Shown: positions 8,788 through 17,414 of the stretch, in pieces
Numbering within the stretch: the first letter of the stretch is position 1
Layout of the letters: each line of letters opens with the position of its first letter
Source of the DNA: Nevskia sp035651715
Lineage (GTDB): Bacteria; Pseudomonadota; Gammaproteobacteria; Nevskiales; Nevskiaceae
Direction: 5' to 3'
DNA: 64,000 nucleotides
Assembly (NCBI GenBank): GCA_035651715.1
Contig: DASRFD010000047.1
Location: 77,310-141,309, forward strand
Notes under the pieces: generated by a model
Databases searched by the model: none
Told to the model about the DNA's origin: nothing
The model's input: only the letters and a program-made list of their open reading frames with translations
Program-made: the position numbers and the translations under genes

Positions 8788-9521
8788 GCGCGCAGCCGCA
8801 GTTCTTCACCGAGCCGCCGGTGAACGAGACCCAGCTGGTACAGCGGCACAGCGACCTGGTGCGGCGCATCGCCTATCACCTGATGGCGCGCCTGCCGCCG
8901 AGCGTCGACGCCGGCGACCTGATCCAGGCCGGCCTGATCGGCCTGCTGGAGGCGGCGCGCAACTTCAGCGGCGCCCACGGCGCCTCGTTCGAAACCTATG
9001 CCGGCATCCGCATCCGCGGCGCCATGCTCGACGAGCTGCGCCGCGGCGACTGGGCGCCGCGCTCGCTGCACCGGCGCCAGCGCGAGATCAGCGCGGCGAT
9101 GCACGCCATCGAGCAGGAGACCGGCCGCGAGGCCCGCGACGGCGAGGTGGCCGGCCGGCTCGGCATCGAGCTGGAAGAGTATTACCGCAGCCTGCAGGAC
9201 GCGGCGCAGTGCCGCGTGCTGTCGATGAGCCCGCGCGGCGGCGAGGACGACAGCGACCTCGACGCGCCCGACGGCAGCGCCGGCCCGCAGCAGGAACTGG
9301 AGCACAGCGAATTCCAGGAAGAGCTGGCGGAGGCGATCCGCAACCTGCCCGAGCGCGAGCGCCTGGTGCTGTCGCTGTACTACGAGCAGGAGCTGAACCT
9401 GCGCGAGATCGGCGCCGTGCTCGACGTCAGCGAGAGCCGCGTCTGCCAGATCCACGGCCAGGCCCTGCTGCGCCTGCGCGCGCGCCTGGCCGAATGGAGG
9501 GAGGCGGCGGCGCGCTCATGA
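8784..9521 (+). CDS. fliA: RNA polymerase sigma factor FliA (sigma-28)
   Basis: FliA directs late flagellar and chemotaxis transcription. In the 245-residue product, region 2 reads LVRRIAYHLMARLPPSVDAGDLIQAG and then FETYAGIRIRGAMLDELRRG; region 4 includes LPERERLVLSLYYEQELNLREI and a helix-turn-helix with VSESRVCQIHGQALLRLR (described in parts). I start at GTG 8784, which overlaps the flhG stop (GTGA); GTG 8820 is an alternative that trims 12 residues before the conserved domain. A candidate FliA promoter lies at 14716-14743. Confidence 0.96.
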   Translation: MSAQPQFFTEPPVNETQLVQRHSDLVRRIAYHLMARLPPSVDAGDLIQAGLIGLLEAARNFSGAHGASFETYAGIRIRGAMLDELRRGDWAPRSLHRRQREISAAMHAIEQETGREARDGEVAGRLGIELEEYYRSLQDAAQCRVLSMSPRGGEDDSDLDAPDGSAGPQQELEHSEFQEELAEAIRNLPERERLVLSLYYEQELNLREIGAVLDVSESRVCQIHGQALLRLRARLAEWREAAARS

Positions 9522-9573
9522 ACCTCCCGTTTTCATCCGCTTTCAACGACACCCGTCAGGCCGGAGCCTAGCC

Positions 9574-9969
9574 TTGGACAAGCAAATCAAGATCCTCATC
9601 GTCGACGACTTCTCCACGATGCGCCGCATCGTCAAGAACCTGCTGCACGACCTGGGATACGCCAACACCACCGAGGCCGACGACGGCAAGACCGCCTGGG
9701 CCGCCCTGCAGGCCGGCAGCTTCGACCTGGTGGTGACCGACTGGAACATGCCGGGCATGACCGGCCTGGACCTGCTCAAGAACATCCGCGCCGACGCGCG
9801 CCTGTCCGGCCTGAAGGTGCTGATGGTCACCGCCGAGGCGCAGCGCGAGCAGATCATCGAGGCCGCCAAGAACGGCGTCAACGGCTACATCATCAAGCCC
9901 TTCACCGCGGTGACGCTGAAGGAGAAGCTGGACAAGATGGCGCAGCGCGCCGTCGGGGCGGCGGCGTGA
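9574..9969 (+). CDS. cheY: Chemotaxis response regulator CheY (with CheZ/CheA)
   Basis: CheY is a single-domain receiver that binds FliM/FliN when phosphorylated and reverses the motor. In the 131-residue product, the acidic pocket is in LIVDDFSTMRR and the phospho-acceptor Asp is in LVVTDWNMPGM. The switch Thr is in LMVTAEAQRE, and the conserved Lys is in YIIKPFTAVTL. The WNMP and TMRR features mark a true motor-binding CheY. The start is TTG at 9574 with GGAG upstream. The stop overlaps the cheZ GTG. Confidence 0.95.
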   Translation: MDKQIKILIVDDFSTMRRIVKNLLHDLGYANTTEADDGKTAWAALQAGSFDLVVTDWNMPGMTGLDLLKNIRADARLSGLKVLMVTAEAQREQIIEAAKNGVNGYIIKPFTAVTLKEKLDKMAQRAVGAAA

Positions 9970-10559
9970 ACAGCCCGGCGCCCGCGCCGGTTGAAGAGGC
10001 CGCGCTCTACGCCGGGGTGGCGCGGCTGACGCGCAGCCTGCACGAGGGCCTGCGCCAGCTCGGCCTGGACGCGCGCCTGGGGCAGGTGGCCGGCAGCGAC
10101 ATGCCCGACGCCGTGCTGCGCCTGGACCACGTGGTGCGCATGACCGAGGAGGCGGCGCACCGCACCCTCGACCTGGTCGACGAAGGCCGCGGCGTGGCCG
10201 ACAGCCTGGCCGACGTGCGCGCCTGCCTGGAGCGGTTGCAGGAGCGCGCCGGCTTCGTCAACCCCGCCGAGCTGCGCGGCAGCTGCGAGGCCGCCGGCGA
10301 CGCCGAGGCGCGCCTGCGCGCCACCCTGACCGCATTGGCCCAGGCGCAGGAATACCAGGACCTGTCGGGCCAGATCATCCGCCGCGTCATCGGCCTGCTG
10401 CGCAACGCCGAGACCACGCTGCTGGAGCTGCTCGGCGGCAAGCTGCCGCCGGCGCCCGCCGCGACGGCGCAGCCGGAGCTGCCCGGCCCGGCCGTTCCCG
10501 GCATGACCGCCGCGGACCAGGGCGACGCCGACCGCCTGCTGGCCAGCCTGGGTTTCTGA
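9966..10559 (+). CDS. cheZ: CheY-P phosphatase CheZ
   Basis: CheZ accelerates CheY-P dephosphorylation. The 197-residue product is largely alpha-helical and has the catalytic motif AQEYQDLSGQIIRRVIGLL, whose Gln in the QDLSGQ core matches the catalytic Gln of the family. The last residues DADRLLASLGF form the C-terminal CheY-docking helix after a Pro-rich linker. The GTG start overlaps the cheY stop. Presence of CheZ with CheY and CheA upstream of motCD is typical of the F6 flagellar system of polar gammaproteobacteria. Confidence 0.93.
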   Translation: MNSPAPAPVEEAALYAGVARLTRSLHEGLRQLGLDARLGQVAGSDMPDAVLRLDHVVRMTEEAAHRTLDLVDEGRGVADSLADVRACLERLQERAGFVNPAELRGSCEAAGDAEARLRATLTALAQAQEYQDLSGQIIRRVIGLLRNAETTLLELLGGKLPPAPAATAQPELPGPAVPGMTAADQGDADRLLASLGF

Positions 10560-10567
10560 GGCGATCC

Positions 10568-12325
10568 ATGAGCACGCCGGTCGATCACGACGAGAGCATC
10601 CGCGCCGACTTCCTGGCCGAAGCCGGCGAACTGCTCGCCCAGCTCGGCGAGCAGCTGGTCGCGCTCGAGCGCAATCCCGGCGAGCGCGAGCTGCTCAACG
10701 CGGTGTTCCGCGGCTTCCACACCATCAAGGGCGGCGCCGGCTTCCTCGCGCTGCACCCGATGGTCGAGCTGTGCCACGCCGCCGAGGACGTGTTCAACGC
10801 CCTGCGCAGCGGCGCCACGGCGCTGGATGCCGCGCTGATGGACCAGGTGCTGCAGGCGGCCGACCTGCTGCAGCGCATGCTGCAGGCCGCCGCCGAGCGC
10901 CAGGCCCTGCCGGCCGCGCCGGCGGCGCTGGTCGAGGGCTTGCGCCGCGCCGCGCGCGAACCGCGCCCGGCGGCCGCGCCTGCCGCCGCCGCAACGGCCG
11001 CCGCGGCGCCCGGCGACGCCATCAGCGACGACGAATTCGAAGCCCTGCTCGACCAGTACCAGGCCGGGCAGGCGGCGCCCGCGCCAGCCGCGCCGGCCGT
11101 TACGGCCGCGCCGGCCGCCGCGCCGCCACCGCCGCCGGAGAGCCCCGCCAGGCCGGCCGCACCCGCCGACAACGGCGTGCGCGTCGACACCGCGGCGCTG
11201 GATGCGATGATGAACCTGGTGGGCGAGCTGGTGCTGGTGCGCAACCGCATGAAGACGCTGGTGGCGCGCGACGCGCACAGCCCCGCGGCGCGCGCCACCG
11301 CCGAGCTGGACCACATCACGCGCGGCCTGCAGTCGGCGGTGATGCGCGTGCGCATGCAGCCGATCCGCAAGGTGTTCTCGCGCTTCCCGCGCGTGGCGCG
11401 CGACGTGGCGCGCGCGCTCGGCAAGCAGGTCGAGGTGGAGCTGGCGGGCGAGGACACCGGCCTGGACAAGAACCTGGTCGAGGCCCTGGCCGATCCGCTG
11501 CTGCACATGGTGCGCAACAGCGTCGACCACGGCATCGAGACGCCGGAACGGCGCCTGGCCGCCGGCAAGCCCGCCGCCGGCCGGCTGCGCCTGGCCGCGC
11601 AGCAGGCCGGCGAGCAGATCCTCATCACCGTCTCCGACGACGGCGCCGGCATCGACGCCGAGCGCCTGCGGGCCAAGGCGGTGGAGAAGGGCGCGATCGA
11701 CGCCGCCTCCGCCGCGGCGCTGACGCCGGCCGAGTGCCTGCAGCTGGTGTTCCTGCCCGGCTTCTCCACCAAGGAGCAGGTCAGCGACCTGTCCGGCCGC
11801 GGCGTCGGCATGGACGTGGTCAAGTCGGCCATTGTCGCGCTCGGCGGCTCGGTGCAGATCGACTCGCGCCCCGGCTTCGGCACCGACATCCGCATCCGCG
11901 TGCCGCTGACCCTGGCGATCCTGCCGGCGCTGATGGTCGGCATCGGCGAGCGCGTGCTGGCCCTGCCGCTGGCGCCGGTGCTGGATGTGTTCGTGCTGGA
12001 CCCGCAGCGGCTGCGGCGCCTCGACCGCTGGCAGGTGGTGCTGTACCGCGGCGAAACCCTGCGCCTGATCGACCTGCAGCGCTGGCTCGAGCCGGGCCGC
12101 GCGCAGCCGCCCAGCGGCCACGTGGTGGTGGCGCAGATGGAGAGCGAGCGCATCGGCTTCATCGTCAGCCGCGTCTACGGCCGCGAGGAAGTGGTGATCA
12201 AGCCGCTCGGCGCCTTGCTGCGCGGGCTCGCCGGCCTGGCCGGCGCCACCGTGACCGGCTCCGGCCGCGTCGCCCTGATTCTCGACCTGCCCGGCGTGTC
12301 GCGCGCCGCGGCGGAACTGGAGTAA
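10568..12325 (+). CDS. cheA: Chemotaxis histidine kinase CheA (F6-type)
   Basis: CheA phosphorylates CheY and CheB in response to receptor state. In the 585-residue product, an Hpt domain carries the phospho-acceptor His51 in FHTIKGGAGF. An Ala/Pro-rich linker contains the DDEFEALLDQYQ element seen in F6-type CheA. It is followed by the dimerisation domain (from about residue 205, MMNLVGELVLVRNRM), the ATPase (HMVRNSVDHGIE; SDDGAGID; GRGVGMDVVKSA) and a C-terminal CheW-like domain. No ordinary P2 domain is visible. No cheB or cheR follows it directly, so adaptation enzymes must come from the second module. Confidence 0.96.
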   Translation: MSTPVDHDESIRADFLAEAGELLAQLGEQLVALERNPGERELLNAVFRGFHTIKGGAGFLALHPMVELCHAAEDVFNALRSGATALDAALMDQVLQAADLLQRMLQAAAERQALPAAPAALVEGLRRAAREPRPAAAPAAAATAAAAPGDAISDDEFEALLDQYQAGQAAPAPAAPAVTAAPAAAPPPPPESPARPAAPADNGVRVDTAALDAMMNLVGELVLVRNRMKTLVARDAHSPAARATAELDHITRGLQSAVMRVRMQPIRKVFSRFPRVARDVARALGKQVEVELAGEDTGLDKNLVEALADPLLHMVRNSVDHGIETPERRLAAGKPAAGRLRLAAQQAGEQILITVSDDGAGIDAERLRAKAVEKGAIDAASAAALTPAECLQLVFLPGFSTKEQVSDLSGRGVGMDVVKSAIVALGGSVQIDSRPGFGTDIRIRVPLTLAILPALMVGIGERVLALPLAPVLDVFVLDPQRLRRLDRWQVVLYRGETLRLIDLQRWLEPGRAQPPSGHVVVAQMESERIGFIVSRVYGREEVVIKPLGALLRGLAGLAGATVTGSGRVALILDLPGVSRAAAELE

Positions 12326-12331
12326 CCCGCG

Positions 12332-13072
12332 ATGGACCTGCTCAGCCTGATCGGCGTCTGCCTGGCCTTCGTCGCCATCTTCGGCGGCGGCATGCTGCAC
12401 GGCACCGGCCCCGGCGCCCTGTGGGGGCCGGCGGCGCTGGTCATCGTCTTCGTCGGCACCACCGCCGCGATCATGGTGCAGACGCCGATGTCCACCTTCA
12501 AGCACGCGCTGAAGATCCTGCGCTGGGTGTTCAAGCCGCCGGCGCAGAACCCCAGGGAGCTGATCGGACGCATCGTCGAGTGGAGCAATGCCGCGCGCAA
12601 GCAGGGCCTGCTGGCGCTGGAGAACAGCGCCGAGGGCGAGGCCGATCCGTTCATCAAGAAGGGCCTGCAGCTGCTGGTCGACGGCGCCGAGCCCGACGTG
12701 ATCCGCAACACGCTCGACGTGGAGATGGGCAACCGCGAGCACTTCGACCTGGCCGGCGCCAAGGTGTTCGAGGGCATGGGCATCTATGCCCCGACCCTGG
12801 GCATCATCGGCGCGGTGATGGGCCTGATGGAGGTGATGGCCAACCTGGCCGATCCGAGCAAGCTGGGCGCGGGCATCGCCGCCGCCTTCGTCGCCACCAT
12901 CTACGGCATCGCCACCGCCAACCTGTTCATGCTGCCGATCGCGTCCAAGCTCAAGGCGGTCATCGCCGACCAGACGCGGGTGCGCGAGATGGTGATCGAG
13001 GGCCTGGTGTCGATCTCGCAGGGCGAGAACCCGCGCAACATCGAGGCCAAGCTGCAGGGGTACCTGCATTGA
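12332..13072 (+). CDS. motC: Flagellar stator protein, MotC/MotA family
   Basis: This proton-conducting stator subunit surrounds a MotB/MotD dimer. The 246-residue product has four membrane helices (about 4-22, 28-48, 150-170, 182-203) with the MotA signature between helices 3 and 4, IGAVMGLMEVMANLADPSKL. The linked motB-like gene and the location after cheYZA match motC of Pseudomonas rather than the isolated motA. The start ATG is six bases after the cheA stop. Confidence 0.93.
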   Translation: MDLLSLIGVCLAFVAIFGGGMLHGTGPGALWGPAALVIVFVGTTAAIMVQTPMSTFKHALKILRWVFKPPAQNPRELIGRIVEWSNAARKQGLLALENSAEGEADPFIKKGLQLLVDGAEPDVIRNTLDVEMGNREHFDLAGAKVFEGMGIYAPTLGIIGAVMGLMEVMANLADPSKLGAGIAAAFVATIYGIATANLFMLPIASKLKAVIADQTRVREMVIEGLVSISQGENPRNIEAKLQGYLH

Positions 13073-13160
13073 ACGGCCGCCGGCGCCCGACCGCGGCCGG
13101 CAAGCCGGCGGCGGCTCTTGCCGACGACCGCTCACCGACGAACAAGGGCTGATTCTCCCC

Positions 13161-14186
13161 ATGGCGAAGAAGAAGAAACACGAGGACCACACCAACCACG
13201 AGGCCTGGGCCATCCCCTATGCCGACATGATCACGCTGCTGCTGGCGTTCTTCGTGGTGATGTACTCGATCTCCGCCGTCAACGAGGGCAAGTACCGCGT
13301 GCTGTCCGACGCGCTGTCGCAGGCCTTCGGCGGCCCGCCCAAGTCGATGAAGCCGGTGCAGCTGGGCACGCACCGCCAGAGCGGCACCAACACCGACCAG
13401 ACCATCAACGTGCTGCAGCAGAACGCGGTGGAGCAGACCCTGGCCGGCGACATGCGCGACCTGCGCACCCCGGTGGTGCTGCCCGGCCGCGACAAGGCCC
13501 GGCTGGCGCAGCAGCAGAGCGCGCCTTCCGGCGCCACCGGCTACGCCGAGCAGAAATCGCGCGAGGCGCTGCAGCGCATGGCCGACGCGGTGGAGAAGGC
13601 GATGGGGCCGCTGATCGACCGCAAGCTGATCGTGGTGCGCAAGACCGAGCTGAAGCTGGAAATCGAGATCCGCACCGACATCCTGTTCGCCAGCGGTTCG
13701 GCCGGCATCGGCGACAAGGCCCAGATCGTGCTGGCGCGGCTGGCGGCGATCCTCAAGCCCTTCCCCAATCCGCTGCGCATCGAAGGGCATACCGACGACG
13801 TGCCGATCCACACCAATACCTTCGCCTCCAACTGGGAGCTGTCGGCGGCGCGCGCCGCCAGCGTGGTGCACCTGTTCATGGAGCAGGGCGTCGATCCGAA
13901 GCGGATGAGCGTCGAGGGCTTCGGCGAATACCGCCCCGCCGCCGGCAACGACACGGCCGAGGGGCGCAACCACAACCGCCGCGTGGTGCTGGTGGTGCTG
14001 GCCGACCCCGGCCAGCCGCTGCCGATCGGGCCGGCCGCCGCGGCGCAGCCATCGGCACCGGCGGCGGCACCGGCGGCGGCACCGGCCGCCGACCCGGCGC
14101 CGCCGGGCGGCGACGCGGCCGCAGGCACGCCCGCGACCCCGCCGGCGGCGGCCGCCGGCGCCGCCCCGCCGGCGGGCCAGCCGTGA
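13161..14186 (+). CDS. motD: Flagellar stator protein, MotD/MotB family
   Basis: This stator subunit anchors to peptidoglycan. The 341-residue product has an N-terminal membrane helix with the proton-binding Asp22 in IPYADMITLLLAFFVVMYS. A linker leads to the OmpA-like peptidoglycan-binding domain (about 170-285) with GHTDDVPIHT and NWELSAARAASVV. The last about 55 residues are an Ala/Pro/Gly-rich tail of unknown use. The 88-bp gap after motC contains overlapping GCCGGC-type inverted repeats. The stop overlaps the GTG of the next cheW. Confidence 0.94.
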   Translation: MAKKKKHEDHTNHEAWAIPYADMITLLLAFFVVMYSISAVNEGKYRVLSDALSQAFGGPPKSMKPVQLGTHRQSGTNTDQTINVLQQNAVEQTLAGDMRDLRTPVVLPGRDKARLAQQQSAPSGATGYAEQKSREALQRMADAVEKAMGPLIDRKLIVVRKTELKLEIEIRTDILFASGSAGIGDKAQIVLARLAAILKPFPNPLRIEGHTDDVPIHTNTFASNWELSAARAASVVHLFMEQGVDPKRMSVEGFGEYRPAAGNDTAEGRNHNRRVVLVVLADPGQPLPIGPAAAAQPSAPAAAPAAAPAADPAPPGGDAAAGTPATPPAAAAGAAPPAGQP

Positions 14187-14650
14187 GCGCCCCGAGCTTC
14201 GGCCGCCGCGACGACGGCGTGCTCGGCCGCTGGGTCGGCTTCCGGCTCTGCGGGCAGAGCTATGCCCTGGACATCCGCAAGGTGCAGGAAGTGCTGGTCT
14301 CCGCCGAGATCGAGCCGGTGCCCGGGGCGCCGCGCGCGGTGCTGGGCGTGATCAACCTGCGCGGCCGCATCGTCACGGTGGTCGATCCCGCCCTGTGCCT
14401 GGGCTTTGCCACCGGCGGAAGCGCCGATTCCCGCACCGTGGTGGTGGCCGACTCCGGCAAGGACACCCTGGGCCTGCGGGTCGACAGCGTCACCGAGGTG
14501 TGCAGCGTCGCCGAGCGGGCGATCAAGCCGGCGCCGCCGATCCACGGCCGCGAGCCGGACACGCTGGTGCGCGGCATCGTGCGCCGCGGCGAACTGCTGC
14601 TGACCCTGCTCGAGGCCGACCAGCTGGCGCAGCGCGCCGCCGCGGCCTAG
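14183..14650 (+). CDS. cheW: CheW-domain coupling protein
   Basis: CheW links receptors to CheA. The 155-residue product is a single CheW domain with VGFRLCGQSYALDIRKVQEV and GVINLRGRIVTVVD, the two most diagnostic stretches. The GTG start at 14183 overlaps the motD stop (GTGA). It is the last gene of the first chemotaxis module; a 117-bp gap with a putative sigma-28 promoter follows. It probably serves the CheA at 10568, although it is close to both CheA proteins. Confidence 0.92.
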   Translation: MSAPSFGRRDDGVLGRWVGFRLCGQSYALDIRKVQEVLVSAEIEPVPGAPRAVLGVINLRGRIVTVVDPALCLGFATGGSADSRTVVVADSGKDTLGLRVDSVTEVCSVAERAIKPAPPIHGREPDTLVRGIVRRGELLLTLLEADQLAQRAAAA

Positions 14651-14715
14651 GCGGCCGCCGTGCGCCGCTCGCACCCCCGTTCTGCTCCGCTCATCGCGGC
14701 CGCGTAGGACATCCC

Positions 14716-14743
14716 TAAAGCCGCCGGCCCTGCGGGCCGCTAG
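14716..14743 (+). promoter_or_regulatory. Candidate FliA (sigma-28) promoter
   Basis: TAAA at 14716-14719 and GCCGCTAG at 14736-14743 resemble the sigma-28 -35 (TAAA) and -10 (GCCGATAA) elements, with 6 of 8 matches in the -10. The spacer is 16 bp where 15 is usual, which lowers confidence. Transcription would begin near 14750, just upstream of the STAS gene ATG at 14768. It would drive the whole second chemosensory module. Confidence 0.5.
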
Positions 14744-14767
14744 CCGGAAGTGCCAGAGGGAACCGCC

Positions 14768-15076
14768 ATGCAAACCACTGAATCGGGTGTCGGCAGCGCT
14801 GCCCTGCGCCTGCCCGCCCAGCTCGGAATCGAATCCGTCGCCGCGCTCAAGGCCGACCTCCAGCCGCTGCTGGGACAGCCCGACACCGTGGTGCTCGAGG
14901 CCGACGAGGTCGAGCGCGTCCACACCGCGGCGATGCAGTTGTTCTGCCTGTTCTGCCGCGACCGCCGCGCCGAGGGCCGCGAGGTCGAGTTCGCCCGGCC
15001 TTCCGCCACCCTGCGATCCGCCGCCGAGCTGCTCGGCACGGCCAGCCTGCTGCGCATCGCGCGGGGTGCGGCATGA
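14768..15076 (+). CDS. STAS-domain protein of the chemotaxis cluster
   Basis: The 102-residue product is a stand-alone STAS domain related to anti-sigma-factor antagonists. The phosphorylation-loop region reads VVLEADEVERVHTAAMQLF, with Thr where SpoIIAA-type proteins have Ser. Small STAS proteins often open F7-like chemosensory operons, but their function is not well settled. ATG 14768 is preceded by AGAGGGA; a GTG at 14750 is possible but lies at the predicted transcription start. The stop overlaps the cheY ATG. Confidence 0.85.
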   Translation: MQTTESGVGSAALRLPAQLGIESVAALKADLQPLLGQPDTVVLEADEVERVHTAAMQLFCLFCRDRRAEGREVEFARPSATLRSAAELLGTASLLRIARGAA

Positions 15077-15435
15077 CCCGCGTGCTGGCGGTGGACGACT
15101 CGCCCTCGATGCGGCAGATGGTGGCCTTCACCCTGACCTCGGCCGGCTATGACGTGGCCGAGGCGCCGGACGGCCAGGTGGCCCTGGGCATGGCGCAGAA
15201 GGAGCGCTTCGGCCTGGTGCTGGCCGACGTCAACATGCCCAACATGGACGGCATCAGCCTGGTGCGCGCCCTGCGCGGCCTGCCGGAGTACAAGTTCACC
15301 CCGCTGCTGATGCTCACCACCGAATCGGGCCCGGAGAAGAAGCAGGAGGGCAAGGCCGCCGGCGCCACCGGCTGGCTGGTCAAGCCGTTCAACCCGGAGC
15401 AGCTGCTCAGCACCGTCAAGCGCGTCCTCGGCTAG
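15073..15435 (+). CDS. cheY: CheY-like response regulator of second chemosensory module
   Basis: A 120-residue receiver domain. The acidic pair is in VLAVDDSPSMRQMV, the phospho-acceptor Asp is in LVLADVNMPNMDG, the switch residue region is LMLTTESG and the Lys is in WLVKPFNPEQLL. No output domain is present. It lies between the STAS gene and cheA, as cheY2 does in Che2-type clusters, and is likely phosphorylated by the CheA at 15446. It may be a phosphate sink or output for that pathway rather than the main motor CheY. Confidence 0.93.
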   Translation: MTRVLAVDDSPSMRQMVAFTLTSAGYDVAEAPDGQVALGMAQKERFGLVLADVNMPNMDGISLVRALRGLPEYKFTPLLMLTTESGPEKKQEGKAAGATGWLVKPFNPEQLLSTVKRVLG

Positions 15436-15445
15436 GACCCGCTCC

Positions 15446-17389
15446 GTGAGCATCGATCTCGCCCGGTTTCACCGCAGTTTCTTCGAAGAGAGCTTCGAGG
15501 GCCTGGAATTGATGGAGCGCGAGCTGCTGCGGCTGGACAGCGGCGGCAGCGAGGCGCTGCACGCCGTGTTCCGCGCCGCGCACTCGATCAAGGGCGGCGC
15601 CGGCACCTTCGGCTTCGCCGCCGTGGCGGCCTACACCCATCACGTCGAAACCCTGCTCGACGAACTGCGCGGCGGCAAGCGCGCCGTCACGCCGCCGCTG
15701 GTTGACCTGCTGCTGAAGGCCACCGACGCGCTGCGCCTGCTGCTGACCGCGGCGCGCGACGGCACGCCGCTGGACAGCGCCGCGGTGGCGGCGGTGCAGG
15801 CCGAGGTGGAAGCGCAGCTGCAGCAGGCGCCCGCGCCGGCCGCGCCCGTCGCCGCGCCGGCGGCGGCGGGCGAGAGCTGCTTCCACATCCGCTTCGCGCC
15901 GCACGCGGAGCTGTTCCGCAGCGGCAACGACCCACTGCTGATCCTGCGCGAGCTGGCCGCCCTCGGCCGGCTCGAATCGCAGTGCGAGCTGCCGGCCGCG
16001 CCGGACTTCGCCGCCTGCGACCCCGAATCCTGCCTGCTGGCCTGGAATCTGCGCCTGCGCACTTCCCGCGCGCGCGCCGACGTGCTCGACGTCTTCGCCT
16101 GGGTGGAAGGCGAGTGCGAACTCCAGGTCGAGGCGGAAGGCGCCGCCGTCGCGGCCGCCCCGTCCAGCGCCCCGGCCGTGGCCGCACCACGGCCGGCGGA
16201 CGCTGCGCCGGCCGATGGCGGCTCGGTGCGCGTCGGCACCGCCAAGATCGACGCGCTGATCAACCTGGTCGGCGAACTGGTCATCACCCAGGCCATGCTG
16301 GCGCAGCACGCCGGCGGCCTGGACCCGGTGCAGAACGAAAAGCTGCTCGCCGGCCTGCAGCAGCTGGACCGCAACACCCGCCAGCTGCAGGAAGCGGTGA
16401 TGGCCACGCGCATGCTGCCGATCGACGCGGTGTTCAGCCGCTTCCCGCGCATGCTGCGCGACCTGGCGGCGCGGCTGGGCAAGGAAGTGCGGCTGGAGAC
16501 GCAGGGCGAGGCTACCGAGCTGGACAAGAGCATGATCGAGAAGATCGCCGATCCGCTCACCCACCTGGTGCGCAACGCCGTCGACCACGGCATCGAGACC
16601 TGCCAGCAACGCCTGGACTCCGGCAAGAGCGCCGAGGGCAGCATCCGCCTCAGCGCCGCCCACCAGGGCGGCATGATCGTGATCGCGGTCGCCGACGACG
16701 GCGCCGGCCTGGACCGCGCCCGCATCCTGGCCAAGGCGCGCAGCCAGGGCCTGGCGGTGAGCGAGACGATGAGCGATGCCGAGGTCTGGCAGCTGATCTT
16801 CGCGCCGGGCTTTTCCACCGCCGAAAAAGTCAGCGACATCTCCGGCCGCGGCGTCGGCATGGACGTGGTCAAGCGCAACGTCGAGGCGCTCGGCGGGCGG
16901 GTCGAGGTGGAGTCGCGCCCCGGCGCCGGCACCCGCGTCGCGATCCGCCTGCCGCTGACCCTGGCGATCCTCGACGGCATGTCGGTGGCGGTCGGCGACG
17001 AGACCTTCATCGTGCCGCTGAACTGCGTGGTCGAGTCGCTGCAGCCGCAGGCCGCCCAGCTGCGCAGCGTGGCCGGGCAGGGCACCCTGCTGAAGGTGCG
17101 CGAGGAATACCTGCCGCTGGTGCCGCTGCATAGCCTGTTCCGCATTTCCGGCGCAGTGAGCGAGCCGCAGGCCGGCATCGTCGTGGTGCTGGAGGCGGAG
17201 GGGCGCAAGGCCGCCCTGCTGGTCGACCAGCTGGTCGGGCAGCAGCAGGTCGTGGTGAAAAGCCTGGAACACAATTTCCGCCGCGTGGCCGGAGTCTCCG
17301 GGGCGACGATCCTCGGCGACGGCCGCGTGGCCCTGATCCTGGACGCGGCGGGCATGGTGCGCAGCACCAGCCTCGCCGCGGCCGCCTAG
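15446..17389 (+). CDS. cheA: Chemotaxis histidine kinase CheA (second, F7-like)
   Basis: The 647-residue product has the full set of CheA domains. The Hpt domain carries His46 in AAHSIKGGAGTF. A P2-like response-regulator-binding domain (about 145-230) includes DPLLILRELAALG. These are followed by the dimerisation domain (from about 260, LINLVGELVITQAML), the ATPase (HLVRNAVDHGIE; DDGAGLDRARI; GRGVGMDVVKRN) and a CheW-like domain. Unlike the first CheA it keeps P2. The start is GTG at 15446, 10 bp after cheY. With cheW, mcp, cheR, cheD and cheB downstream it forms a complete pathway. Confidence 0.96.
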   Translation: MSIDLARFHRSFFEESFEGLELMERELLRLDSGGSEALHAVFRAAHSIKGGAGTFGFAAVAAYTHHVETLLDELRGGKRAVTPPLVDLLLKATDALRLLLTAARDGTPLDSAAVAAVQAEVEAQLQQAPAPAAPVAAPAAAGESCFHIRFAPHAELFRSGNDPLLILRELAALGRLESQCELPAAPDFAACDPESCLLAWNLRLRTSRARADVLDVFAWVEGECELQVEAEGAAVAAAPSSAPAVAAPRPADAAPADGGSVRVGTAKIDALINLVGELVITQAMLAQHAGGLDPVQNEKLLAGLQQLDRNTRQLQEAVMATRMLPIDAVFSRFPRMLRDLAARLGKEVRLETQGEATELDKSMIEKIADPLTHLVRNAVDHGIETCQQRLDSGKSAEGSIRLSAAHQGGMIVIAVADDGAGLDRARILAKARSQGLAVSETMSDAEVWQLIFAPGFSTAEKVSDISGRGVGMDVVKRNVEALGGRVEVESRPGAGTRVAIRLPLTLAILDGMSVAVGDETFIVPLNCVVESLQPQAAQLRSVAGQGTLLKVREEYLPLVPLHSLFRISGAVSEPQAGIVVVLEAEGRKAALLVDQLVGQQQVVVKSLEHNFRRVAGVSGATILGDGRVALILDAAGMVRSTSLAAAA

Positions 17390-17414
17390 CGGGAATTTCA
17401 AGGAGCATGGCCGC

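Noticed and set aside
10007..13213. A very long open frame on the - strand (over 1000 codons) opposite cheA-motC, and many similar long frames elsewhere
   Set aside because: They lie antisense to well-recognised genes, are rich in His, Arg, Gln and Ala as expected from GC-rich codon shadows, and have no domain match or ribosome site.
14651..14715. GCGGCCGC-type inverted repeats after the first cheW as a terminator
   Set aside because: Short palindromic units in very GC-rich sequence without a T-tract; not distinguishable from chance.
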